From positions 310,001-374,000 of the forward strand of contig NZ_LAJG01000005.1 of NCBI RefSeq assembly GCF_000970455.1: DNA of 64,000 nucleotides, read 5' to 3'. Below are positions 16,525 through 24,556 of the stretch, piece after piece. The stretch comes from Devosia soli. GTDB lineage: Bacteria > Pseudomonadota > Alphaproteobacteria > Rhizobiales > Devosiaceae. Each line of letters starts with the position of its first letter. Position 1 is the stretch's first letter. The notes under the pieces were generated by a model, which was given only the letters and a program-made list of their open reading frames with translations, did no database searches and had not been told where the DNA came from. A program made the position numbers and the translations under genes.

Positions 16525-18794
16525 CAGCCGTACCTCTGGTTTGCGTCACGCATGATGGACGGAAGCTGCTTATTGTTGCGCTTGATCTGCTGACCTGCGA
16601 CCTGCCCCGACACCTGGGTGATGAGCGGGACCAAATTCCCGTCCACAACCTGGAAATCGGCTGAAACAGTGATCTGCCCGCCGCCCGATCCGCTTTGCTG
16701 CGAAGACATGCCCGCGATGTTCGGGATTTTCGGGATGATCGTTCCGCTTCTTCCGGGGACGAACAACTCGGGACGCTTTTCGCCGACTAGGTAGGCCTTG
16801 CCGGCTTGGACCGATCCGCCAGTTTCCTTTTTCCCGCCAAACAGCGTTCCAAAAAGGCCCGCGAATAGTCCACCGCCGCCACCCCCACCTAATCCACTCA
16901 GGATTCCATCGAGCCCGATCTTCAGTAGGCTTTTGCCAAGCTCTTGGAGCGTATTATTGAGGATCTCGCCAGCATCACGACCTTCGAGAAAGCCATCGAT
17001 GATGCTGTCGAGCGCTCGCTTGCCTGCGGCAGCTAAGTCGTCAGCGGTCTGCCGTGCCTTATCCTGAGCCTCTGCCAGCTTGGCAGCCTCAGCGGTCGCT
17101 TGGGCATATCCACTGGCTAGTTCTTCGATTTTCTGTCGGCGCTGATCGTCCAGCGGAAGACCCGCTTCCTTGGCAGCATTTTCGAGCTCCATCTGAGCCC
17201 GCAGACGTTCCATCGCCAAGCCGTAGTCATTGACCAGCGGATTGAGGCCGCGCTGAAGCTCGGTCTCGCGGTTCATCAAGTCGATGCGTCGCTGATAGTC
17301 AGCCAGCTTGTCACCGAACCGGTCGGCACCAGACTTCTTTGAGCCACCTCCGCCTTTGCCACCAGCCGCAACTGGCGGCGCGTAATCGGAGATCGAGACT
17401 GGTTTCACGACAGGCTTCGGCTGATTACCAAGCTGCTCAGCTCGTTGATCCGCAATGTTCGTAGTCGAACTCTGTCCGGCAGCGGCAGCAGCGACCGCCG
17501 CCGCCGTTGCTACAGCCTCGCCGCGGACAGCAAAAAGCTGATCGACCAATCCACCAAGCTGCTCGATAAGCGGACCAAAATCGCCAGCGTCACCAATTGC
17601 CTGAATCGCTTCAGCTGCGCTTTCGGCTGTTCCCTTGCCTTCCAGAAGCTGCTGGATGAAGTCTTTGACAACCGGCTCAAGCTCACCAAAGCCATTCGAT
17701 GCGTTCAGTGAGAATGTTGCAAGCGCTTGTTCTGCCTGGGCCGTTGCGAGCTCCGCATCTGATAAAGAAGCCCCATATCTGTCAAAGCCAGCCGCGACAG
17801 CATCCACGGCGCCTGCGATCGCCTGCAGCTCCCTTTCTGTCCCAGCAAAAACCGAGTTGCTAAAGGTATCCGCGGCGCCGCCAATGAAATTCAGGAAGCG
17901 ATCAATTGCAGGACCGTTTTCTTCCGCGACATTGCCGATCCGAACGATATAGTTTGCGAGCTGATCGAGGCCGGTCGCTAATCTCGAAGACCCGTTAGTG
18001 GCATTGTCGAACTTACCCGCTGTATCGATCAGGACGTTTTGAAGCCTGATGAAGCCTTGGCTGATGGTTAGCTCAGAGCTAGCCACCTTATCACGCAAGA
18101 CGACCGAGCCTGCTTCAAAAGCGCGAAAGAATGCCTCGCTGCTGAGCTTGCCATCGATGACGAGGCCACGAAGCTTCGCCACCGATCCGCCTGCCTCTTC
18201 CAATCCGGCCGCGACCGCCTGCAGAACAGGCAGAGCGCCTTCCTGGATCGAATTGAATTCTTCCGCACGTACGGTTCCTGCGCCAAGGGCCTGCGAAAGT
18301 TGCAGAAGTGCGCCAGATGCGGTTTGTGCATCCGTCCCCGCCACGCGCAACGCCACGGCGACATTGTCTGTGAACCCCAAGAGCTCTTGCGTCGTGACGC
18401 CCAGCTCTTTTTGAACGATCGATGCGCGACCGAAGAGTGTAACTAGGCTCTCTACCGGAGCGGCATTGCGCTGCGCCGATGCAAAGAGTTTGTCGTATAC
18501 GTTGGACAGATCCTCTCCTGATAAGCCCGCTACCTTCAGCGAGTTTTCGATCCGAGTGCTGGCATCGATAAGCTGCTGAGCGCCTCGCAGCGCTGCGGCC
18601 CCCGCGAACGCACTGGCGATGCCACGGTTCAGAGATAGATAGCTCGTCTCGATCCGCTTGCTCATCCCGTCAAAGCGCCGCTCGATCTTGCGGGCGCTCT
18701 GATCGGCCACGCCATTGGCCTTGTTCATGGCTCGCTCAAAGCCACGAATGGAAGCCTCGAGCGAGACGACAAGTTTCTCGACGTCTGTCGCCAT
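16524..18794 (-). CDS. Tape measure protein
   Basis: At 756 residues it is the second longest phage gene here. The N-terminal 240 residues match the tape measure domain (VVSLEASIRGFERAMNKANGVA, LRGAQQLIDASTRIENSLKVAGL, and later EEFNSIQEGALPVLQAVAAGL). The middle is helical; around 665-685 a glycine-rich hydrophobic stretch (LSGLGGGGGGGLFAGLFG) could span the membrane during DNA injection. Length suggests a tail of roughly 110 nm if the usual 1.5 angstrom per residue holds. Confidence 0.93.
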   Translation of the reverse strand: MATDVEKLVVSLEASIRGFERAMNKANGVADQSARKIERRFDGMSKRIETSYLSLNRGIASAFAGAAALRGAQQLIDASTRIENSLKVAGLSGEDLSNVYDKLFASAQRNAAPVESLVTLFGRASIVQKELGVTTQELLGFTDNVAVALRVAGTDAQTASGALLQLSQALGAGTVRAEEFNSIQEGALPVLQAVAAGLEEAGGSVAKLRGLVIDGKLSSEAFFRAFEAGSVVLRDKVASSELTISQGFIRLQNVLIDTAGKFDNATNGSSRLATGLDQLANYIVRIGNVAEENGPAIDRFLNFIGGAADTFSNSVFAGTERELQAIAGAVDAVAAGFDRYGASLSDAELATAQAEQALATFSLNASNGFGELEPVVKDFIQQLLEGKGTAESAAEAIQAIGDAGDFGPLIEQLGGLVDQLFAVRGEAVATAAAVAAAAAGQSSTTNIADQRAEQLGNQPKPVVKPVSISDYAPPVAAGGKGGGGSKKSGADRFGDKLADYQRRIDLMNRETELQRGLNPLVNDYGLAMERLRAQMELENAAKEAGLPLDDQRRQKIEELASGYAQATAEAAKLAEAQDKARQTADDLAAAGKRALDSIIDGFLEGRDAGEILNNTLQELGKSLLKIGLDGILSGLGGGGGGGLFAGLFGTLFGGKKETGGSVQAGKAYLVGEKRPELFVPGRSGTIIPKIPNIAGMSSQQSGSGGGQITVSADFQVVDGNLVPLITQVSGQVAGQQIKRNNKQLPSIMRDANQRYG

Positions 18795-18795
18795 G

Positions 18796-19041
18796 CTACA
18801 AAACCTCGAAAGTCACTATCGCCGCTGGCACCAACCGCAGGCCATCGAGCGTGTAAGTCTGCGTAGAGAGTTGGCCGGGCGGCGTTGCGTCCAGCTCCTG
18901 CATCCGTTCCCAGATGCGGTCTTTTTCGTCTTCGCTAAGCTTGCCGCTTTGCTTTGGCGTATTGGCTTCGACGTATCCCTGCCAGGCCGAGAAGAATTCC
19001 CAGACCGAGGATCGTTTGACCGCGTGGACGTCCCAACCCAT
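18796..19041 (-). CDS. Tail assembly chaperone, downstream (T) part
   Basis: This 81-residue segment (MGWDVHAVKRSSVWEFFSAW...) can start at its own ATG, but its frame stays open upstream to the A7 run at 19128-19134 inside the preceding gene. It is therefore best read as the -1 frameshift extension of that gene, equal to the T part of the lambda G/GT pair. It ends two bases before the tape measure start region, the standard place. Confidence 0.8.
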   Translation of the reverse strand: MGWDVHAVKRSSVWEFFSAWQGYVEANTPKQSGKLSEDEKDRIWERMQELDATPPGQLSTQTYTLDGLRLVPAAIVTFEVL

Positions 19042-19061
19042 CGCAGCGCCCAGGCCGTAGA

Positions 19062-19457
19062 TCAGGCCGAAGCGCCACTTTCCGTTTGCGAGACCGTCGA
19101 GCTTTTCGCCCTCCGTCTCGCCCGAGGTTTTTTTAGCGGTTCATCTGGAGCCCCCTGCACTCCAGCCGACACGATGGCATAGGCCAGCATGACGTTTTCC
19201 ATTGGAGGGCGGCTTTCGACATAAGCCTCCACAAGAGAAAGGGCTTTGGCTGGCTCAGCGCCTCCGCCAATCAACGCAAGCCTGATCGTGCTGCTGATGT
19301 CGCCAATGCGCCAGTGCTTGCCGCCAAGCCGTTCGAGCAGGAAGTATGGGCCGCAGTCTGTGGCTTCTTGGAGTAGAGCAAGCTCGCCCCATCCCAGCCG
19401 AAAGGTATATTTGCCATCAGCCCACGACAACGGGCCGATGGATGCGTCGCGCGCCAT
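19062..19457 (-). CDS. Tail assembly chaperone, upstream (G) part
   Basis: The 131-residue protein has the helical core seen in chaperones of GTA-gp10 type (LSWADGKYTFRLGWGELALLQEATDCG...) and a basic tail (KKPRARRRAKSS). Its start overlaps the tail tube stop (TAATG). Codons CTA AAA AAA at 19136-19128 create a slippery heptamer near the 3' end, so a fraction of ribosomes should enter the T frame. Chaperones of this type coat the tape measure during tail assembly. Confidence 0.85.
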   Translation of the reverse strand: MARDASIGPLSWADGKYTFRLGWGELALLQEATDCGPYFLLERLGGKHWRIGDISSTIRLALIGGGAEPAKALSLVEAYVESRPPMENVMLAYAIVSAGVQGAPDEPLKKPRARRRAKSSTVSQTESGASA

Positions 19458-19906
19458 TAGCTGGTCGCCGCTGACGTACGGACCATCTCGCCATCAGACT
19501 GCAGCGAGAAATTGCCCGTGACACGTCCGGTGTTACTGGCGGCGCCCAGCTCGGCCGATTCAACATGCATGGCGCCGGTCCACGTCCATGTCGTCGTGGG
19601 GAATTCCAGCTCGACCTTGACGGGAACCGGATCGGCGCTTTCTACGGCATCGAGCCAAGCTTCGACGCTTGCCTGAGCAAGAACGCCCTCGCCCGACACC
19701 GACATGCTCAGCGAAACGGCATCGCGGCCCAGCCATTCCATAGCTGTCGGGTCATCGCAGTCAGGGATGCTGACTTCTTCCAGGCCTTTGCTGATAGTCA
19801 GCGATTTCGAAGTCAGGCCGCACGGCGCTGCATAGACGATTGGGCCCGCTCCGCTTCCGAGAAGAATGCGCATCATGCCGCCCTTAGTGGTGACTGGTTT
19901 GGCCAT
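19457..19906 (-). CDS. Major tail tube protein
   Basis: The 149-residue protein shows the tail tube pattern with VTTKGGMMRILLGSG at the start, ISKGLEEVSIPDCDDP and a WTWTGAMHVESAELGA region, like the GTA-type tail tube family. It lies between the tail terminator and the chaperone pair. Its stop overlaps the chaperone start. Confidence 0.85.
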   Translation of the reverse strand: MAKPVTTKGGMMRILLGSGAGPIVYAAPCGLTSKSLTISKGLEEVSIPDCDDPTAMEWLGRDAVSLSMSVSGEGVLAQASVEAWLDAVESADPVPVKVELEFPTTTWTWTGAMHVESAELGAASNTGRVTGNFSLQSDGEMVRTSAATS

Positions 19907-19919
19907 GAGGCCCTCCTAT

Positions 19920-20360
19920 TTAGTGGGTTTCGACCAAGGCTTCGAACTGGATCAGGCCATGGTTCGTGACGCCGTCGCTCTCGCGAAGGATCCGGGTGAT
20001 GCCTGCCTCGATCGAGACAAGCGCATTGGTGGTCATGGGTAGATCGGCGCGATGCAAAGCCTTGCGGACTTCACCGATGATCTTCCGCGTTTGCACGCTG
20101 CCGTAGGCTTCGCCTGAACCCCACGACCAAACGTCGATCTGGAATGTGATGCTGAGCCCGTCGATGCAGTCAGCATCTTCAGTGTCGACGATGACAGCGC
20201 CGAACGAAATGTAGGGGCTCGTGACATCAGGCACGAGCACGCCGCCGGCGGTGCGCTCGGGTACCCGGTCATAAATCTTGGTACCGACAAGCGCGACGAG
20301 CGCCGTCGACTGCCGGAGCTTATTCAGCGCCGCCAACTGCAATTCATACGTCGGTTCCAT
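19920..20360 (-). CDS. Tail terminator/completion protein (DUF3168 type)
   Basis: The 146-residue protein has LQLAALNKLRQSTALVALVGTKIYDRVPE followed by PYISFG and ITFQIDVWSW, the typical DUF3168 pattern. Such proteins cap the tail tube and form the joining ring. It sits between the gp10-like protein and the tube gene. Confidence 0.85.
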   Translation of the reverse strand: MEPTYELQLAALNKLRQSTALVALVGTKIYDRVPERTAGGVLVPDVTSPYISFGAVIVDTEDADCIDGLSITFQIDVWSWGSGEAYGSVQTRKIIGEVRKALHRADLPMTTNALVSIEAGITRILRESDGVTNHGLIQFEALVETH

Positions 20361-20361
20361 G

Positions 20362-20829
20362 TCAGCCCCCGGCTGCTACTCGCTTGGCGGCTTTGTTGAC
20401 GGCGCGCGTTACGCGGCCTCTGGCCCGTTTCCGGCTCGCTCGATAGGCAGGATAAAAGAATGGTTGCGCCGCAGTGCCAGGGTTCTTTGAACCAGCAAAG
20501 CGACCGCCGTTCAGATGGGGCGCTGTACCGAACTCTATGAAGCGTGCGTAGTAGGCATCTGGACCACCTGCGAATACGGTGATGCGCAAGTTGCCCGAGC
20601 TACTCGACTTGACCTTCCCGAGAATGATGGCGCCTTGAGGAGCGTCGCCATAGGTCCAGGCAATGCTGTTGCGCAGATCGCCGCTGTCTGTCGGTACTAG
20701 CGATTTCGCGAGCGCCACGATCTCATTCGCGCTTTGCTCGATCGCCGCCTTAATCTCAGCTTCGACGACAGCGGGAAATCGCTTTAGCTTCCGCTTAAGG
20801 CGATCGAGGCCGAAGACCTTGGTGGCCAC
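20362..20829 (-). CDS. HK97 gp10-like neck/tail protein
   Basis: The 155-residue sequence has EIKAAIEQSANEIVALAKSLVPTDSGDLRNSI, then YYARFIEFGT, the two hallmarks of the HK97 gp10 family. It works at the head-tail joint. The C terminus is strongly basic (RASRKRARGRVTRAVNKAAKR). Confidence 0.88.
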   Translation of the reverse strand: MATKVFGLDRLKRKLKRFPAVVEAEIKAAIEQSANEIVALAKSLVPTDSGDLRNSIAWTYGDAPQGAIILGKVKSSSSGNLRITVFAGGPDAYYARFIEFGTAPHLNGGRFAGSKNPGTAAQPFFYPAYRASRKRARGRVTRAVNKAAKRVAAGG

Positions 20830-21192
20830 TTACTGCCCGCCCTCGACAGCAAGAAATTCCAGCCACTGGTTCTTGCCATCCGGATCGGCCGGAGGAGAGG
20901 TAATGGCGAAGATCCGGTTTTCATTGCGGGCGTCGACCAGGCGCCAGGCCGTAGTGATCTGGCGCGTCTGCGAGGTATTTCGTACAGTGACGACAAACGG
21001 CTGAGTGCCGCCGAGCCGGGCAGCGTCGACGCCTTCGCCGCCGGTGCGCGGCTTCAAGCCGGCGCTGATGGTGAACTTCGTCACGAAGGCACCGGCGCCC
21101 GGGAGCGGAGTACCCCAGCCATCATCCTGCGGCTCTGCCATCTGGCAGTGAACGCGCTCCCGCAGCGCCCCTGCCCGGCGGTTATCAGGCAT
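20830..21192 (-). CDS. Head-tail adaptor (head closure) protein
   Basis: The 120-residue product begins MPDNRRAGALRERVHCQ and has FVVTVRNTSQTRQITTAWRLVDARNENRIFAI and DGKNQWLEFLAVEG, the pattern of SPP1 gp16-like head-tail adaptors. It overlaps the preceding small gene by eight bases. Confidence 0.82.
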   Translation of the reverse strand: MPDNRRAGALRERVHCQMAEPQDDGWGTPLPGAGAFVTKFTISAGLKPRTGGEGVDAARLGGTQPFVVTVRNTSQTRQITTAWRLVDARNENRIFAITSPPADPDGKNQWLEFLAVEGGQ

Positions 21193-21391
21193 CGGCCTTC
21201 GGCTTTGCTTGGGCGCCGACCTTCTCGCCCTTCTTAGCGGCGAGAGCGGCCTCTACGACGGCGTTGGTGATCTTGCCAGACGCCGCAGCGCCGGTGACGA
21301 TCTCGCCTTCGTCGCCCTTCTTGAAAGCCACGGTCACTTGGCTCGTGGGCTTGTAGTCGAAGTCAGCGGTAAAGCGGAAACGTTCGGTCAT
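21185..21391 (-). CDS. Small hypothetical structural-module protein
   Basis: The 68-residue protein (MTERFRFTADFDYKPTS...) has a short SH3-like beta start (VTVAFKKGDEGEIVTG) and a Lys/Ala-rich tail. It lies between the connector genes. Possibly a decoration or connector accessory; not recognised further. Confidence 0.65.
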   Translation of the reverse strand: MTERFRFTADFDYKPTSQVTVAFKKGDEGEIVTGAAASGKITNAVVEAALAAKKGEKVGAQAKPKADA

Positions 21392-21402
21392 GGCGATGCT
21401 CC

Positions 21403-21705
21403 TTAGACGCGCAGCCAGCGATAGGGGTTGATGAGGTTCTTCGACGAGGCCGGCAGCGACACTTCGCCCTCGCCTGCCCGATTGTCGTACATGGCGGTGA
21501 TCGCCATTAACGCGGCGACCTTGAACGTCGCTTCCTTCCCAAACGGGACCAGGGAGATGTTGCAGTACTGGAGCACCTGCTGCTCGGCAGCATCCATCAT
21601 GGCCTCGATGAGCGTGTCGTCATCGTTTCCCTCGACGCGCAGGTGCAGCTTGACCTCGTCAAGATCATAGAGCGGGCCGAGAGTGGCGATGACGACATTG
21701 CCCAT
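21403..21705 (-). CDS. gp6-like head-tail connector
   Basis: The start at 21705 (MGNVVIATLGP) is chosen because the sequence upstream in this frame is low in protein character and lies over another gene. The 100-residue protein shows LYDLDEVKLHLRVEGNDDDTLIEAMMDAAEQQVLQYCN, the typical HK97 gp6-like pattern. It forms the first ring below the portal. Confidence 0.87.
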   Translation of the reverse strand: MGNVVIATLGPLYDLDEVKLHLRVEGNDDDTLIEAMMDAAEQQVLQYCNISLVPFGKEATFKVAALMAITAMYDNRAGEGEVSLPASSKNLINPYRWLRV

Positions 21706-21709
21706 GGTC

Positions 21710-22060
21710 TTAGTCCTCGGACTTGCTGTCGGTGGACTTTCCGTCGGCGACTTCGATGCCCTGCTCGCGCAGGTTTTCGGCGACAGCTTCAGCGCCGGTC
21801 TTGGTGGGATCGTTGAAGTCGATCCGGTTCTGGTCGACCGTGGTACCAGCGCGCGGGTTGCTGTCGACAGCTGGATGGCTCGGATCAACGTCGGCGACGG
21901 TCTGCACCGGTGCACCCGACGAATTGAATTCAGTGGCATCGGCGATATTCGCCGGACCGCCGCCATCGTTTTGCGAGGCATCGCCGCTATTGCGGATCTC
22001 GACCGTTTCTGTCGTGTGGTTGGATGCACCTGTCGGCACATCGGTTTTCTTGGTTGCCAT
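21710..22060 (-). CDS. Acidic low-complexity protein after capsid gene
   Basis: The 116-residue protein is rich in Asp, Ser, Thr, Asn and Gly, with few hydrophobic residues, so it is probably disordered. The end (GIEVADGKSTDSKSED) is acidic. Similar small proteins follow capsid genes in other phages and may decorate the head, but no family is recognised. Confidence 0.65.
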   Translation of the reverse strand: MATKKTDVPTGASNHTTETVEIRNSGDASQNDGGGPANIADATEFNSSGAPVQTVADVDPSHPAVDSNPRAGTTVDQNRIDFNDPTKTGAEAVAENLREQGIEVADGKSTDSKSED

Positions 22061-22127
22061 GATAGCCTCCTGGAAAGCGTTGAAGCAGCGGGCCGGGATG
22101 GTCCGCTGTCAGTGCTTGATCAGCGCC

Positions 22128-23405
22128 TTAGCTGTTCGCCGCGACTTTGAGGGCGCGCATCGTTTCGGGATTGTCGACGCCGCCACCGACACGCTTCGTG
22201 GTGTAGAAGTGCACGAAGGGCTTGTTGGTGAACGGGTCGCGCAGGACACGGATACCGACGCGATCAACGACCATGTACGTCTGGTACATATCGCCATAGA
22301 GCGCTGCGATATTGCCCGCGGCGACGGCCGGCATGTCCGGGATGTCGACGATCTGCTCACCCGCCAGGGTAGCCGGCTGGCCTGCCTGGAAAGAGGGCTG
22401 CCAGAGATAGTTGTTCTGACCATCCTTGAGCTTGCGCATCGCTGCCTGCGAACCGCGCGCCGTGAAGAGCTTCGCATTGGCGCGGAACTCGCTGGGCAGG
22501 CTGTAGAACAGGTCGATGAAGCCATCGGCGGTGAGAGCTGCGGCAGCACCGCTGTTCACGACCGGGATCGCACCCCACGGATGGCGAGCGGCGTTTGCAG
22601 CGCCTTCGACATAAGTGAGAATGCCGTGCGGCTTGTTCACACCGTTGCCGGAGAGAAAAGCGATGCCTTCCTGACGGGCAAATTCGGTGTCGACTTCATC
22701 GCCCAGCCACGCTTCCAGGTCGATCGCTGCGTCGTCCAGCATCTGCTGCGAAATCGCCGGGTTGGCGTAGATTTCGCCGAGCGGGAAGTCGAGCGAGCCG
22801 AACTGCGGCGTGCTGGTAGCGGGGCGCGAGGCGGTTTCACCCACCCAGCCCGAACCAACGGCGCGATCGGTGTAGAGCCGCTTGAAGCCGGCCACAGTCG
22901 TGGAGATGACACGAGCGTGGGCACGGATCGGCGAGACCAGCTTAAGCTTACCGGTGATGCTGCGGTCCCATTCAACCGGGGCCAGGTAGCCGCCGTCGGC
23001 GTCGGTGCCCTTTGTCATGGCGGCGTTGACTTCGGCGCCGGCATTGTCGCCCTTGCGCATGTGAGCCTTGAAGGCGTTCACATACTCCGGGTCAGCCGGG
23101 AGATCGCCGATCACACCATTTCCGACACGGGCAGCAGCAATCTTGGCGTTCAGGTCGTCAACGACGGTCTGAAAGTTGCCGACAGCAGCATCAATGCGGG
23201 CGACCTTTTCGTCGAGCACGACGTCGGCCTTCGAATTCAGCTTTTCGTCGTTCGAGCGCTTGAACTCTTCGAACGCGCTCTTCAGCTCGGCAATGACGGC
23301 TTTCGGGTCGGAGGCATCTGCGCGGAGGCGCATGCCGGTGACGGCGCGAGGCATGGCAAGCGCAGTCGAGCCCGCAAACATGGCGGGCGTGGTAAAGTGC
23401 TTCAT
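22128..23405 (-). CDS. HK97-fold major capsid protein
   Basis: The 425-residue protein has an N-terminal helical delta domain (about 35-100, IAELKSAFEEFKRSNDEKL) that should be cut off by the upstream protease. The shell domain contains GGYLAPVEWDRSI, the E-loop, NPAISQQMLDDAAIDLEAWLGDEVDTEFARQEG and a GIRVLRDPFTNKPFVHFYTTKRVGG end, all typical for HK97 capsids. Order protease then capsid is standard. Confidence 0.95.
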   Translation of the reverse strand: MKHFTTPAMFAGSTALAMPRAVTGMRLRADASDPKAVIAELKSAFEEFKRSNDEKLNSKADVVLDEKVARIDAAVGNFQTVVDDLNAKIAAARVGNGVIGDLPADPEYVNAFKAHMRKGDNAGAEVNAAMTKGTDADGGYLAPVEWDRSITGKLKLVSPIRAHARVISTTVAGFKRLYTDRAVGSGWVGETASRPATSTPQFGSLDFPLGEIYANPAISQQMLDDAAIDLEAWLGDEVDTEFARQEGIAFLSGNGVNKPHGILTYVEGAANAARHPWGAIPVVNSGAAAALTADGFIDLFYSLPSEFRANAKLFTARGSQAAMRKLKDGQNNYLWQPSFQAGQPATLAGEQIVDIPDMPAVAAGNIAALYGDMYQTYMVVDRVGIRVLRDPFTNKPFVHFYTTKRVGGGVDNPETMRALKVAANS

Positions 23406-23415
23406 GGTGAAGCTC

Positions 23416-24294
23416 CTATGACTTGAGGAATGCAGCCAGACCCAGAAGGTCTGTCAGGTGTTCGCCAGCGCCCGGCGTGGCATCATCAACGGCAGCGCCT
23501 GGCGTGCCCTTGATTTTGTTGATGCGGGCCCGCGCATCGGTGCGCGTGTGACCCGCAGAAACCAATTCAAGCTCGAGCGCGCGGAGATCATTGACCTCTC
23601 GGTCTTGCGCCTTTGCTTTCTCATCGACTTTGACCGCATCAGCATCGAGAAGCGCATCGGCGAACCCGCGCTCGATTGCCATGGATCCCGACATGAACGT
23701 TTCGTCGTCCATCCACTTGGCGATCTTCTTGGCGTCGCTGCCAGACCGCTGCGCATAGACGTCGACCATGGCCTGATCAAACGGCTCTAGGAACTCGGCC
23801 GTTTCGCGCATGTCGTGGCGGTTGCCCATCGCCAAAACCCAACAATTGTGGATCATGATGAAGGAAGCGGCGCCAATTTCGATGTTGTCGCCCGCCATGG
23901 CAATGATCGAAGCGGCTGAGGCCGCCATGCCCATGACTTGGACGGTGATGGGCTGCGGATGCTCGCGCAGCACGTTGTAAATCGCGATGCCTTCGAACAT
24001 GTCACCGCCGGGCGAGTTGATCTGGCAAGTGACCGGCCGATCGCCGATGGCGCGAAGCTGCGATGCGACCTTCTTCGCGGTGATCCCGCCGCCAGACCAG
24101 AAGTCCTCGCCGACTACATCGAACATGGTGATGACATTGTCGCCCTGCTCAAGAGCATTCGGTCGGAGGCCGGCCGCGTCGGCTGACCACTTCTCGAAAA
24201 CCTGCGGCTTGGTCAGCGCAGAAACGTCACGGCTGGCAGGCATTGGCATTGCGCCTGGGCGGGCCTTGGCAAATACGCGGCGATTATAGTTCAT
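23416..24294 (-). CDS. ClpP-like (S14) head maturation protease
   Basis: The protein shows the ClpP fold with INSPGGDMFEGIAIYNVL, the nucleophile in GMAASAASIIAMAG (Ser126), His149 in FIMIHN and a likely Asp at 173 or 178. The last 80 residues are helical. It cleaves scaffold or delta domains during head maturation. Four genes upstream to downstream (terminase, portal, protease, capsid) are in the classical order. Confidence 0.93.
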   Translation of the reverse strand: MNYNRRVFAKARPGAMPMPASRDVSALTKPQVFEKWSADAAGLRPNALEQGDNVITMFDVVGEDFWSGGGITAKKVASQLRAIGDRPVTCQINSPGGDMFEGIAIYNVLREHPQPITVQVMGMAASAASIIAMAGDNIEIGAASFIMIHNCWVLAMGNRHDMRETAEFLEPFDQAMVDVYAQRSGSDAKKIAKWMDDETFMSGSMAIERGFADALLDADAVKVDEKAKAQDREVNDLRALELELVSAGHTRTDARARINKIKGTPGAAVDDATPGAGEHLTDLLGLAAFLKS

Positions 24295-24556
24295 CTGCGT
24301 TCTCCTGAACCGGGACAGGCACCGGCGCGATTGTCACGGCAACTGGGGGATGACCGCCGCCGAGAACGTGAAGCCAAATCGGCGCGCCATTCATCAGCCT
24401 CTCAAGCTCTTCAGCCGATGGCCGCCACTGTGAGACAAACCCCTTCTCATGCCGAATGCATGGGAGCCCCAAGACTTCAGTGCCTTCGCGCTCGGCATCC
24501 CAACCAATGGGGGCGCCAAGGTTGGCGTTGGCTCCTGGGATGACTTCAATCTTCAT
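24284..24556 (-). CDS. Hypothetical protein between portal and protease
   Basis: The 90-residue protein includes GLPCIRHEKGFVSQWRPSAEELERLMNGAPIWLHVLGGGHPPVAVTI. This W.P..EEL..L..G.P..L.V.G..HPP pattern recurs in small phage proteins. Overlaps both neighbours (11 bases and ATGA). Role unknown. Confidence 0.75.
   Translation of the reverse strand: MKIEVIPGANANLGAPIGWDAEREGTEVLGLPCIRHEKGFVSQWRPSAEELERLMNGAPIWLHVLGGGHPPVAVTIAPVPVPVQENADEL

Larger units (their letters stand above)
18796..19457 (-). other. Programmed -1 frameshift fusion (G-T type), site 19128-19134
   Basis: On the coding strand the heptamer A AAA AAA sits in the correct X XXY YYZ phase. After slipping, the new frame reads TSGETEGEKLDGLANGKW and continues without a stop through MGWDV to the end of the T part, giving a product of about 220 residues. 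Gene order (tube, G, GT, tape measure) is that of classical siphoviruses. Confidence 0.85.

Noticed and set aside
21723-23426. Plus-strand open frame (567 codons) opposite the capsid gene
   Set aside because: Antisense to an unmistakable HK97 capsid protein and its downstream gene.
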